Part shown: one piece after another, positions 23,803 to 32,095 of the stretch
How the letters are laid out: every line of letters starts with the position of its first letter
Numbering within the stretch: the first letter of the stretch is position 1
Made by a program: the position numbers and the translations under genes
Notes under the pieces: generated by a model
Told to the model about the DNA's origin: nothing
Databases searched by the model: none
Seen by the model: only the letters and a program-made list of their open reading frames with translations
Assembly (NCBI GenBank): GCA_963844865.1
Contig: CAWJPY010000005.1
Location: forward strand, 62,001-126,000
Length of the DNA: 64,000 bases
Direction of reading: 5' to 3'
Source: CAWJPY01 sp963844865
GTDB lineage: Bacteria; Acidobacteriota; Thermoanaerobaculia; Thermoanaerobaculales; Sulfomarinibacteraceae

Positions 23803-25047
23803 GTGGACGTCACCTACATGGACAACAACGCCACGACCATGGTCGCCCCGGAGGTGGTGGCGGCGCTCACCCCCTACCTGACGGAGCACTATTACAACCC
23901 GAGCTCCATGTACGAGCCCGCCGCCGAGGTGTCCGCGGCGGTCGGCGCCGCCCGCGCCACCATCGCCCGGCTGCTCGGAACGCGCCGTCCTGCCGACATC
24001 CTGTTCACCTCCTGCGCCACCGAGAGCAACAACACCGCCCTGCTCGGGACCGCGGCCGCCCGACCCGAACGTCGCCACATCATCACGACGGCGGTGGAGC
24101 ATCCCGCGGTGCTGAACGTGGCCAAGGACATGGAGCGCCGGGGCTGGGAGGTGGACGTCCTCGACGTGGACGAGCAGGGCCGGCTCGACCTGGCCGACTT
24201 CGTGCGCGCCCTGCGGCCCGACACCCTGCTGGTGTCGGTGATGCACGCCAACAACGAGACCGGCGTCGTCTTCCCGGTCGAGGAGATGGCCCGCATCACC
24301 AAGGAAACGGACCCTTCCATCCTCTTCCACACCGACGCCACCCAGACCGTGGGCAAGCTGCCCATCGACCTCGGCGGCAGCTTCTCGAACGTGGACCTCC
24401 TCTCGTTCTCCGGACACAAGCTGCATGCTCCCAAGGGCATCGGCGCCCTCTTCGTCCGTCGGGGAACGCCCTGCCGACCCTACCTGCTGGGAGGCCATCA
24501 GGAGGACGGTCGGCGAGGTGGAACGGAGAACGTCGCCTTCATCGTCGGGCTCGCCCGCGCGCTGGAGCTCGCCCTCGCCACCCGAGAGTCAGACGAGCAG
24601 CGGGTGCGCGGCCTTCGGGACCGGCTGGAGCAGGAGCTGACGGCCCGCATCCCCTACGTCCAGGTCAACGGCGGGGAGGCGCCACGGCTCGACAACACCC
24701 TGAACCTGTCCTGTCACTTCGTGGAGGGGGAAGGCATCCTGTACCAGCTCTCGAGCCAGGGCGTCTGTGCGTCGTCCGGCTCCGCCTGTACCTCCGGCTC
24801 GCTGGAGCCGTCCCACGTGCTGCGGGCCATGAAGATCCCGTTCACCGCCATCCACGGCTCGGTGCGCTTCAGCCTCAGCCGCTACTCCACCGACAGGGAC
24901 GTGGAACGCGTCGTCGAGGTGTTCCCTCCTATCATCCACAACCTGAGGCGGCTGTCCCCCTACTGGGACGAGGCCCACGGCCGGCCACGGGCCGAAGCCC
25001 TCGCAATGCTGGAGCGCGGCGTGGCCGCCCCGTCCGTCTCCCCCTAG
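23803..25047 (+). CDS. nifS: Cysteine desulfurase, NifS/IscS family
   Basis: 414 residues. A PLP enzyme that takes sulfur from cysteine for Fe-S assembly. MDNNATTMVAPEVVAAL starts the fold. HANNETGVVFPVEEM, HTDATQTVGKLP and the PLP-lysine block SFSGHKLHAPKG are intact. The persulfide-carrying Cys lies in CASSGSACTSGSLEPSHVL. The start is GTG at 23803 after GGAGAGAGG. It sits 140 bases after nifU on the same strand, and the pair forms a NIF-type module. Confidence 0.94.
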   Translation: MDVTYMDNNATTMVAPEVVAALTPYLTEHYYNPSSMYEPAAEVSAAVGAARATIARLLGTRRPADILFTSCATESNNTALLGTAAARPERRHIITTAVEHPAVLNVAKDMERRGWEVDVLDVDEQGRLDLADFVRALRPDTLLVSVMHANNETGVVFPVEEMARITKETDPSILFHTDATQTVGKLPIDLGGSFSNVDLLSFSGHKLHAPKGIGALFVRRGTPCRPYLLGGHQEDGRRGGTENVAFIVGLARALELALATRESDEQRVRGLRDRLEQELTARIPYVQVNGGEAPRLDNTLNLSCHFVEGEGILYQLSSQGVCASSGSACTSGSLEPSHVLRAMKIPFTAIHGSVRFSLSRYSTDRDVERVVEVFPPIIHNLRRLSPYWDEAHGRPRAEALAMLERGVAAPSVSP

Positions 25048-25082
25048 GCGGCCCGGTCGGCCGCACCTGGAGCCATGTGCCA

Positions 25083-25814
25083 ATGAAGACCCCCAGCACT
25101 CTCCTGCTCGTCGTCGCCGTCGCCGGGGCGGCCTTCGCCCAGGATCAGGCGACGCCGCAACCGGCGGAAGACATCAACCCCCAGGTGCTCACCGTGAACG
25201 GCGAACCCGTCTACGCCGCGGAGATCAGCCTGGTGATGAGGACCGTCGCCGAGAGTCTCAAGGCGGGGAGCGCGCAGCCGTCCCAGAAGGAGATCCTCGG
25301 CGCGGCCACGCAGCGCGTCATCGAGCAGAAGCTCCTGGCCCAGGAGGCGCGCCGCTTCGGCCTCCACGCCGACGAGTCGGAGGTCGAGAACCTCTTGAAC
25401 GCCGCGGCCACACAGCTCGGCGGGCGGGAGGAGCTCGCCGCGTGGCTCGCCAAGGGGGGCTCGAGCATCGACCAGCTCACCCGGATCTACCGCGAGGTCG
25501 ATGTCGGCCGGGTCTTCGTCGCGAAGCAGATCCGACCCACCGTCCAGGTCACGGACCAGGAGGTGGACGAGCTCATCGCGAAGCACCCCGAGCTGTCCAA
25601 GGCCACGAGTGGAGACGCGCCCGGGGAGGCGTTGCCCCCCGAGGAGGCGAGGCAACGGGCGCGAGCGCTGCTGGTCAACCAGAAGACCGGGAAGCTGGTC
25701 TCGGACCTCTTGAAGACGCTCTACGACGAGGCGACCATCCAGTACGCCGACGCACCGGCGGTCGGAGGGGGCTCCACGGCTCCCTCCGAGCCCGCAGGCG
25801 ACGCGAAACAGTAG
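25083..25814 (+). CDS. SurA-N-like exported protein without PPIase domain
   Basis: 243 residues. A signal peptide (KTPSTLLLVVAVAGAAFA) is followed by a helical SurA N-terminal-like domain (LTVNGEPVYAAEISLVMR, QRVIEQKLLAQEARRFGLHADESEVENLL), as in periplasmic folding factors. The parvulin or FKBP catalytic domain that normally follows is absent; a Ser/Pro/Gly tail ends the protein. It could be a periplasmic holdase. The ATG at 25083 with GGAG ten bases upstream is preferred over a GTG two codons earlier. Confidence 0.75.
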   Translation: MKTPSTLLLVVAVAGAAFAQDQATPQPAEDINPQVLTVNGEPVYAAEISLVMRTVAESLKAGSAQPSQKEILGAATQRVIEQKLLAQEARRFGLHADESEVENLLNAAATQLGGREELAAWLAKGGSSIDQLTRIYREVDVGRVFVAKQIRPTVQVTDQEVDELIAKHPELSKATSGDAPGEALPPEEARQRARALLVNQKTGKLVSDLLKTLYDEATIQYADAPAVGGGSTAPSEPAGDAKQ

Positions 25815-25817
25815 CAC

Positions 25818-26600
25818 CTACGGCGCCTCCTCCGAGGCCCCCTCGAGGTAGCGGTGCGCCCACGCGGCGATCACACCCGCCACCCAGCGGGAGTCCCGCT
25901 GGTCGCTCAGCAGGTGGTCGGCATGGTCGAGGGACACGAAGCTCTTGGGGTGTCGGGCCGCCACGAAGATGTCGGTGGCGTTGTCGATGGGGACCACCTC
26001 ATCGTGCGGGGAGTGGAAGATCAGGATGGGGCGCCCGAGCTCGGCAATGTCGCGCCGCATGGAGTCGCCCTCCAGGTCCTCGAGGAACTGCCTTTTGATC
26101 CGGAAGGTCCGGCCCGCGATGGCGACCTCCGCCTCGCCCTCGACCTCGATCTGCTCCCTCTTCGAGGAGATGGCCCGCAGCACGTGACGCGGCGAGCTCG
26201 GCGTGGCGATGGTGACGACGGCCCTGGCGGACGGGATCTGCGCCGCGGCCTGCAGAACTGCAGCGCCACCCAGCGAGTGCCCCACGAGGATGGCCGGCGC
26301 CTCGAGATCACGCTCCAGGTGTTTTGCAGCGGCCACCACGTCGTCGACGGTGGAGGAGAAGTTGGTGTCGGCAAAGTCGCCTTCGCTGTCACCGAGGCCG
26401 GTGAAGTCGAAGCGCAGCACGGTCACCCCCTCCTCCGCCAGAGCGCGGCTGACGTGGGTGACCGCCTTGTAGTTCTTGGAGCAGGTGAAGCAGTGCGCGA
26501 ACACGGCGAACGCCACAGGCGCCGCTCCGTCCGGCTCGTCGAGGATGGCGGCCAGCCGGTTGCCGCGCCCGTTGTCGAAGTGGATCGCGCGTGACGCCAT
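25818..26600 (-). CDS. Alpha/beta hydrolase
   Basis: 260 residues. Nucleophile elbow VGHSLGG, acid in HSPHDEVVP and catalytic His in LDHADHLL are in the right order, and FAHCFTCSKNYKA forms the oxyanion-side loop. The sequence resembles the hydrolase half of proteins that fuse an alpha/beta hydrolase to an OsmC domain (RTFRIKRQFLEDL belongs to that type), but no OsmC domain is attached here. The substrate is unknown. GGGGAGGT precedes the ATG. Divergent from gdhA. Confidence 0.85.
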   Translation of the reverse strand: MASRAIHFDNGRGNRLAAILDEPDGAAPVAFAVFAHCFTCSKNYKAVTHVSRALAEEGVTVLRFDFTGLGDSEGDFADTNFSSTVDDVVAAAKHLERDLEAPAILVGHSLGGAAVLQAAAQIPSARAVVTIATPSSPRHVLRAISSKREQIEVEGEAEVAIAGRTFRIKRQFLEDLEGDSMRRDIAELGRPILIFHSPHDEVVPIDNATDIFVAARHPKSFVSLDHADHLLSDQRDSRWVAGVIAAWAHRYLEGASEEAP

Positions 26601-26650
26601 GTGACCTCCCCGTGCCGGCGATCCTCCGCCGCTGCTCGCATCCAGGTTCC

Positions 26651-26659
26651 TGCTATGAT
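26651..26659 (+). promoter_or_regulatory. Extended -10 upstream of the gdhA leader ORF
   Basis: TGCTATGAT, then 9 bases, then ATG at 26669, the start of a 10-codon ORF. Confidence 0.5.
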
Positions 26660-26668
26660 CGCCGCACC

Positions 26669-26701
26669 ATGTCCACCAACCTACGGACCACAAGGAAGTG
26701 A
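26669..26701 (+). CDS. Short leader ORF before gdhA
   Basis: ATG at 26669 opens MSTNLRTTRK; its TGA (26699-26701) ends three bases before the gdhA ATG. The gdhA ribosome-binding site AAGGAAG lies inside it. The arrangement copies that of nifU: -10 element, 9-10 bases, short ORF, real gene. Expression is not proven. Confidence 0.35.
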   Translation: MSTNLRTTRK

Positions 26702-26704
26702 CCC

Positions 26705-28123
26705 ATGTCGCCAGCCATCAGCTTCTTCGCCCAGGTCAACAGGAACTTCGACCGCGCCGCCGCCCTGACGACCTACCCGCGGGGCATTCTGGAGCAGATC
26801 AGGGCCATCAACGGCGTCATCCACTTTACCTTTCCCATCAAGCGCGACGACGGCTCCGTGGAGGTCATCCACGCCTGGCGCGCCGAGCACAGCCACCACC
26901 GGCTTCCCACCAAGGGGGGGATCCGCTATGCGGAGGCAGTCGACGAGGACGAGGTGAAGGCCCTGGCCGCCCTCATGACCTACAAGTGCGCCATCGTCGA
27001 CGTCCCGTTCGGGGGCGCGAAGGGGGGCGTCAAGATCGACGCCCGGACCTACTCGACCGAGGAGCTGGAGCGCATCACCCGGCGCTACACATTCGAGCTC
27101 TTCAAGAAGAACTTCATCGGCCCGAGCCTCGACGTTCCAGCCCCCGACTTCGCCACCGGCCCCCGTGAGATGGCGTGGATCGCCGACACCTACGCCACCC
27201 TGGCGCCCCAAGACATCAACGCCCTCGGTTGCGTGACGGCCAAGCCCGTGGCCGAGGGGGGCATCCACGGCCGGGTGGAAGCGACCGGTCGGGGCGTGTT
27301 CTTCGGCCTCCGGGAGGCCTGCGACGTGGTCCAGGACATGGCCGCGCTCGGCCTCGAGCCCGGCCTGCAAGGCAAGCGGGTCGTCGTCCAGGGCCTCGGG
27401 AACGTCGGCTACCACGCCGCCAAGTTCATCGAGGAGGACGGCCAAGCGGTGATCGTCGGCGCCGTGGAGGTCGAAGGAGCCATCTCGAAACCGGAGGGCA
27501 TCCGGGTCGAGGAGCTGATGGAGCATCGACGCGCCACCGGCTCGATCCTGGGCTTTGCGGGAGCGCGCGACCTCGAGCGCCGGGAGCTCGGGCTCGAGCT
27601 CGACTGCGACATCCTGGTCCCCGCGGCCCTGGAGAATGCGATCACCATGGACAACGTGGCCGGCGTCAAGGCCAAGATCGTGGCCGAGGCGGCCAACGGG
27701 CCCGTCAGCTCGGAGGCCAGCGACTACCTCTTCGAGCACGGGGTGATGGTCCTGCCCGACGCGTACATCAATGCCGGCGGCGTCACGGTGTCCTACTTCG
27801 AATGGCTCAAGAACCTCGAGCACGTGCGCTTCGGACGGATGGTCAAGCGGTTCGAGCAGCGGTCTGCTCGGGGGATGCTGGCGGCCATCGAGAAAGCCAC
27901 CGGCCACGTCTTCACCGAGGATGAGGCCGGCCGGTTCGCCCGGGGACCGGAGGAGATCGACCTCGTCAACTCCGGCCTGGAGGAGACGATGATCGACGCC
28001 TTCGGCCAGATCCGGGCGATGCGGCAGCGACACGGTGATCGCATCGATCTCCGGACCGCCTCCATGGTGACCGCCATCGACAAGATCGCGACCACCTATA
28101 GCGACCGTGGAATCTTCCCCTGA
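26705..28123 (+). CDS. Glu/Leu/Phe/Val dehydrogenase family protein (glutamate dehydrogenase)
   Basis: 472 residues. It interconverts glutamate and 2-oxoglutarate plus ammonia using NAD(P). The substrate domain has KGGIRYAEAVDEDEVKALAALMTYKCAIVDVPFGGAKGG with the catalytic Lys. GPSLDVPAPDF follows, then a Rossmann NAD domain with VVVQGLGNVGYHAAKFI and VAEAANGPVSSEA. About 50 residues longer than the commonest hexameric bacterial forms, mostly at the C-terminus (ARGMLAAIEKATGHVFTEDE). AAGGAAG lies upstream of the ATG. Confidence 0.92.
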   Translation: MSPAISFFAQVNRNFDRAAALTTYPRGILEQIRAINGVIHFTFPIKRDDGSVEVIHAWRAEHSHHRLPTKGGIRYAEAVDEDEVKALAALMTYKCAIVDVPFGGAKGGVKIDARTYSTEELERITRRYTFELFKKNFIGPSLDVPAPDFATGPREMAWIADTYATLAPQDINALGCVTAKPVAEGGIHGRVEATGRGVFFGLREACDVVQDMAALGLEPGLQGKRVVVQGLGNVGYHAAKFIEEDGQAVIVGAVEVEGAISKPEGIRVEELMEHRRATGSILGFAGARDLERRELGLELDCDILVPAALENAITMDNVAGVKAKIVAEAANGPVSSEASDYLFEHGVMVLPDAYINAGGVTVSYFEWLKNLEHVRFGRMVKRFEQRSARGMLAAIEKATGHVFTEDEAGRFARGPEEIDLVNSGLEETMIDAFGQIRAMRQRHGDRIDLRTASMVTAIDKIATTYSDRGIFP

Positions 28124-28153
28124 CCGAGGGGCCGCCGCTGGTCCCGTTCCTCC

Positions 28154-28780
28154 TCACTCGGGGGGCGCGGTGGGCAGCTCGAAGGGGATCCTGATCCGGC
28201 TCTCCTCGAGGTCGATGCCGAGCACGTAGCGGCCGGGCTGCACGCCCCCGGGGATGCGGAACAGCAGCTTGCCCTGGCAGGCCCGCCGGTCGTTGAGGCT
28301 CACCTCGTTGAAGACCACGCCCTCCCCGGGCGCGACGAACAGCCCCAGTGAGCAGGCCTCGCGGTTGGGCGGGAAGTAGTTCATGGGCTCGCGGACGATG
28401 TTCGCCTGCGCGATCTGCGGGCGCAGCCGGGAGTACGCCTCGCCGAACTGCTTCTGGGTGGCGAGGGGGACCGTGCTGCCATCGGGGATGGTGAGGAAGA
28501 TCTTCCCGCGCTCGAGCCGCGCGGTCTTCCCCACGGGCGACGTGGCCGCGACCTCGAGGATCAGCCATTCGTTCCCCAGGGACATCGCGGCGTACTTGTA
28601 CGCCACCACCAGCTCCACTCGGTTGGTGTTCTCCTGCAGGACGTACCTGCCCAGGCGCTCGATGCCGGGCGTCGAGGTGGGGACCGCGCTCGAGCAGGCC
28701 ACGCTCGTCGCCAGCAGTCCCACGGCCGTGATCCCGAGCAGGAACGCACCGCTCGTCGTGAGGATGTGTCGCTGAGTCAT
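28154..28780 (-). CDS. Lipoprotein of unknown function
   Basis: 208 residues. A lipoprotein signal with lipobox ending at Cys29 (LLATSVAC) predicts an envelope-anchored protein. The mature part is beta-rich with two further cysteines (NREACSLGLF, RRACQGKLL) that could form a disulfide. I do not recognise a domain; the C-terminal FRIPGGVQPGRYVLGIDLEESRIRIPFELP looks like a carbohydrate-binding or Ig-like strand pattern, but that is weak. Its ribosome-binding site lies inside a hairpin (28792-28809). Converges on gdhA. Confidence 0.65.
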   Translation of the reverse strand: MTQRHILTTSGAFLLGITAVGLLATSVACSSAVPTSTPGIERLGRYVLQENTNRVELVVAYKYAAMSLGNEWLILEVAATSPVGKTARLERGKIFLTIPDGSTVPLATQKQFGEAYSRLRPQIAQANIVREPMNYFPPNREACSLGLFVAPGEGVVFNEVSLNDRRACQGKLLFRIPGGVQPGRYVLGIDLEESRIRIPFELPTAPPE

Positions 28781-28791
28781 GGAAGGTGGTC

Positions 28792-28809
28792 CTCCTTTCC
28801 AAAAAGGAG
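28792..28809 (-). promoter_or_regulatory. Hairpin covering the lipoprotein gene's ribosome-binding site
   Basis: On the minus strand CTCCTTT-TTGG-AAAGGAG forms a 7-bp stem with a four-base loop. The 3' arm is the Shine-Dalgarno sequence AAAGGAGG, 10 bases before the ATG at 28780. Folding would hide the site, as in RNA thermometers or translational attenuators. Confidence 0.5.
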
Positions 28810-28955
28810 CTCATGGACCGGCAGCGCCCCCCGTGGAGGGTCATCATCGCCTACCGCCCCGGGCTCCGCCATCACCCACTGTGGACACTCCGAAGAACCC
28901 GTTCCTGGACCGGTGCATTCTCCACCGGGGCACGGCGTATCAAATCCGCCGCTCG

Positions 28956-28964
28956 TGGTACGAT
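28956..28964 (+). promoter_or_regulatory. Extended -10 upstream of the amidase operon
   Basis: TGGTACGAT, 76 bases before the amidase GTG. The leader between is A/T-richer than its surroundings, with no clear structure. Confidence 0.4.
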
Positions 28965-29040
28965 GGTTTGGGCTCTCGATCGATCTGGAAAGTCCTTTAT
29001 TACAGCAATTTGGCGTTGACGTCGCACGAGGGAGCGGGCG

Positions 29041-30108
29041 GTGCCACCCACAGGAAGGCTCGACAGAATCCGGCGCGACATCCTGCGCGGGGCCGTGGAC
29101 GAAAACCTGGACGCTATCAACGGGCGTCCTCTGGGGACGTCCCGTCGGATCCGCGAACGCCGCTCCCTCACCGTGCGTCGATCACTGGCCGCGGTGGTGC
29201 TCACGATCGTGGCCGGGGCTTCGCTCGTCGCCGTGGACGCCGCCCGCCTCGTGCGCGGGCCGGAGGACGCCTCCCAGACAGGGTCCCGACGGCTGGTCGC
29301 CGAGCGCATCGCCATCCCGGCACCCCGGTTGGAAGCCCAGGAAGTGGCCGCGCGCATCGCCCGCTCCTCCCCCTCTCCCCTGCTCCCGGAGGTCATCCCC
29401 GTGTCCGTGGGACGGGTTGTGCTGGACCCCGGTCACGGCGGTGTGGACGGGGGCGCCAGCATGGGCTACGGCCTCCTCGAGAAGGACCTCACCAAGGACA
29501 TCGCCAACCGATTGGCCCGCCTGCTGACGGCCGCCTCCTGGGAGGTCGTCAGCACCCGCTCCGGCGACGAGAGCCTCCCCCTCAAGCGGCGGGCGGAGAT
29601 CGCCAACGCCGCCGCGGCCGACGTCTTCGTGTCGATCCACGTGAACTGGCTCCCGGATCGGACGGCGCGGGGCTTCGAGACCTACTACCTCGGAACCACG
29701 GACGATCCGTTCCTGCGTCGCCTGGCGGCGCTGGAGAACACCGACTCCGGGTTCGCGATGGCCGACTACCGGGACCTCCTCGCCGGCATCTACGCGGACG
29801 TCCGGCAAGACCAGTCGCGGCAGCTCGCCGAGCAGATCCAGGCGACGCTGGTTGAGACCCTGAGGGAGGACAACCCCGAGATCGTCAGCCGTGGCGTGAT
29901 GACCGCGCCCTTCGCCGTGCTGGTGAGGACCGAAATGCCCGCGATCCTGGTCGAGGTGGCGTGCCTGTCCAACGATCGCGAGGCTCGTCTGCTGTCCCTG
30001 CCGAGCTATCGGGAGCGCATCGCCGAAGCACTCTATGCGGGCATCACGGCATACGCCGATCAGGTCATGTCCGCACCCTCGGAGACTGCACAAGGGAGTG
30101 AGAGATGA
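29041..30108 (+). CDS. N-acetylmuramoyl-L-alanine amidase (Amidase_3)
   Basis: 355 residues. A zinc amidase that cuts the peptide from glycan in peptidoglycan. An N-terminal membrane helix (LAAVVLTIVAGASLVAVDA, about 55-74) follows a basic cytoplasmic stretch. The catalytic domain has VVLDPGHGGVDGG (Zn His), the Glu ligand in LLEKDLTKDIA, FVSIHVNW (Zn His) and the catalytic Glu in ILVEVACLSN. The start is GTG at 29041 with GGGAG upstream. It overlaps the next gene by four bases, so it is the first of three genes: amidase, MamK-like actin, M23 peptidase. Confidence 0.9.
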   Translation: MPPTGRLDRIRRDILRGAVDENLDAINGRPLGTSRRIRERRSLTVRRSLAAVVLTIVAGASLVAVDAARLVRGPEDASQTGSRRLVAERIAIPAPRLEAQEVAARIARSSPSPLLPEVIPVSVGRVVLDPGHGGVDGGASMGYGLLEKDLTKDIANRLARLLTAASWEVVSTRSGDESLPLKRRAEIANAAAADVFVSIHVNWLPDRTARGFETYYLGTTDDPFLRRLAALENTDSGFAMADYRDLLAGIYADVRQDQSRQLAEQIQATLVETLREDNPEIVSRGVMTAPFAVLVRTEMPAILVEVACLSNDREARLLSLPSYRERIAEALYAGITAYADQVMSAPSETAQGSER

Positions 30109-31133
30109 ACAAAGAAGGAGAACGCATCGTCGGGATCGATCTGGGAACGTCCCGGTCCTCCATCATCACCTCGGACGGCCGCAAGGAGATGGTGGAGAGC
30201 TATGTGGGGTGGCCCGTGGACATGGTGGCCAAGAAGCTGCTCAAGAAGGAGGTGCTCGTCGGCACCGAAGCCCTCGAGAACCGCCCCATGTTGGAGCTGC
30301 ACAGGCCGCTTGAGAGAGGGCTCCTCAAGGAGGGCTCGGAGCGCGACCAGCAGGCGGTGCGCGCGCTCATCGAGCATCTCCTGCAGACGGCGGGGATCGA
30401 CACCAACAGCAAGGAACGTCCCAAGGTGCGCGCGGTGGTGGGCGTGCCCGCCGAGGCCCTGCGGGTCAACCGCCAGCACCTGAGGGATGCGCTCCGGGGC
30501 TTCGTGGACAACCTCATCATCGTCTCCGAACCGTTCGCCGTGGCCTACGGGATCGAGGCACTCCTGCACGCCATGGTCGTGGACCTGGGAGCGGGGACCA
30601 CGGACTTCTGCGTCATGAACGGGCACTACCCCACCGACGACGAGCAACGCACCCTCCCCAACGCCGGCGATTGGATCGACGCCCAGCTCCACACCCTCCT
30701 CAGAGAGCGCCACGACGGTCTTTCGGTCTCCATCCACACCGTCCGCTCGTGGAAGGAGCAGTGGAGCTTCGTGGGCGAGCCTCCGAACCCGATCAAGGTC
30801 ACCGTACCGATCCACGGCAAGCCCACCGAGCTCGACATCACCGGCGAGATGAAGCAGGCCTGTGATGGGCTCGTCCCGCCGGTGGCGGAGACCATGATCG
30901 ACCTCATGGCGGCGGCCGAGCCTGAGTACCAGGAGAAGATCCGCAATCAGATCGTGCTCGCCGGTGGAACGGCGGCCATCCCGGGGCTCGGACCCGCACT
31001 CGAGAAGGCCCTCGCCCCCTACGGCGGAGGACGGGTGAAGGTGGCCAACGACCCGGTCTACATCGGCGCCAACGGCGCCCTGGCGCTGGCCCTCGACGCC
31101 CCCAAGTCGGACTGGGAGAAGCTCCCGACCTGA
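30105..31133 (+). CDS. MamK-like bacterial actin
   Basis: 342 residues of the actin/Hsp70 ATPase fold. Phosphate-1 loop GIDLGTSRS, phosphate-2 loop VVDLGAGTTDFC and adenosine motif IVLAGGTAAIPGL are present, plus VSEPFAVAYG. Overall similarity to MamK, the filament that aligns magnetosomes, is striking: DLGTSRS, VGWPVDMVAKKLL, GTEALENR, LLKEGSERD, KEQWSFVGEP and PEYQEKI all have MamK counterparts. No other magnetosome gene is present. It is flanked and translationally coupled on both sides by peptidoglycan hydrolases, so a filament guiding cell-wall cutting is a reasonable guess. Confidence 0.8.
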   Translation: MNKEGERIVGIDLGTSRSSIITSDGRKEMVESYVGWPVDMVAKKLLKKEVLVGTEALENRPMLELHRPLERGLLKEGSERDQQAVRALIEHLLQTAGIDTNSKERPKVRAVVGVPAEALRVNRQHLRDALRGFVDNLIIVSEPFAVAYGIEALLHAMVVDLGAGTTDFCVMNGHYPTDDEQRTLPNAGDWIDAQLHTLLRERHDGLSVSIHTVRSWKEQWSFVGEPPNPIKVTVPIHGKPTELDITGEMKQACDGLVPPVAETMIDLMAAAEPEYQEKIRNQIVLAGGTAAIPGLGPALEKALAPYGGGRVKVANDPVYIGANGALALALDAPKSDWEKLPT

Positions 31134-32014
31134 TGGCCGTCCGAACCCCTCGCCATCTCGCCGCCGCCGGCTTCCGGCTGGCCCTTGCCCTGGCGCTGTC
31201 GGCCCTCGCCGCCATCAGCATCAGAACCGTGCATGCAGGGTCAGACGACTCCGGCCTTCAGCTCGCGCCGGGCACCATCGTCCGCTGGTCCGACCCGGGC
31301 ACGACCCTCTGCGCCATGGGTGGCGCGAGCTGGCAGCCCATGGGGGACACCTGCTGGTACCCGATCGATCTCCTGGCGCCGCAGGGTCCCCTGGTACTGA
31401 AGCGGGAGGTCGCCGGCCACATACAGGAGATCACGGTGCGGGTCGGACCCTACGCCTATCCCGTACAACGGCTGGATGTCGCTCCCGACATGGTCACCCC
31501 GCCTCCGGCCCAGGCCGAACGCATCGAGCGCGAGCAGCAGCGTGTCGCTGCGCTGTGGTGGTCACATCGGCCGCGACGGTTCAGCCTCCCCCTGGCACCA
31601 CCCCTGGACCCGCTGCCGGAGGTGGGCGGCTTCGGTTCTCGGCGCATCTTCAACGGCGAGCCGCGGAGCCCCCACTCCGGCACCGACGTGGCGGCGCCAC
31701 GCGGCACCACCGTCCACGCCGCAGCCACGGGGACGGTGGTCCTAGCGGACGATCTGTACTTCTCCGGGAACAGCGTCTTCATCGACCACGGCGACCAGCT
31801 GATCACCATGTACTTCCACCTGGCGGACATTGTCGTCGCACCCGGCGCCGAGGTGGCCCGAGGTGATCCGGTGGGCACCGTGGGGGCAACGGGCCGCGCC
31901 ACGGGTCCCCACCTCCACTTCGGGATCAGGTGGCGCGGGGCGCGCGTGGACCCCTCCCTGCTCTTGGAGAATCCGTCCTCGGTGCCCCGGATCCAGGGCC
32001 TCTCCCCAAATTGA
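31133..32014 (+). CDS. M23 family peptidoglycan endopeptidase
   Basis: 293 residues. A signal peptide ends near VHA (about residue 35). The C-terminal LytM domain has both zinc motifs, PHSGTDVAAPRGT (HxxxD) and HLHFG, with the catalytic His in MYFHLADI, so it should be active. The middle region (about 40-150) is beta-rich and resembles the N-terminal domain of other exported M23 enzymes. The start overlaps the previous stop by one base (TGATG). It completes the amidase-actin-M23 operon. Confidence 0.9.
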   Translation: MAVRTPRHLAAAGFRLALALALSALAAISIRTVHAGSDDSGLQLAPGTIVRWSDPGTTLCAMGGASWQPMGDTCWYPIDLLAPQGPLVLKREVAGHIQEITVRVGPYAYPVQRLDVAPDMVTPPPAQAERIEREQQRVAALWWSHRPRRFSLPLAPPLDPLPEVGGFGSRRIFNGEPRSPHSGTDVAAPRGTTVHAAATGTVVLADDLYFSGNSVFIDHGDQLITMYFHLADIVVAPGAEVARGDPVGTVGATGRATGPHLHFGIRWRGARVDPSLLLENPSSVPRIQGLSPN

Positions 32015-32095
32015 TTGGCGCGCGCCGCCTCGGACCAGCTATGCTATCCGCGGCGCCGCTCGGCCCAACCAATCACAGCGACCTCGGAGGTGCTC

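Noticed and set aside
29041..32014. Part of a magnetosome gene island
   Set aside because: Only the MamK-like gene is suggestive. No mamA, mamB, mamE, mamI, mamO, mamQ or mms genes occur anywhere in the window, and the neighbours are peptidoglycan enzymes.
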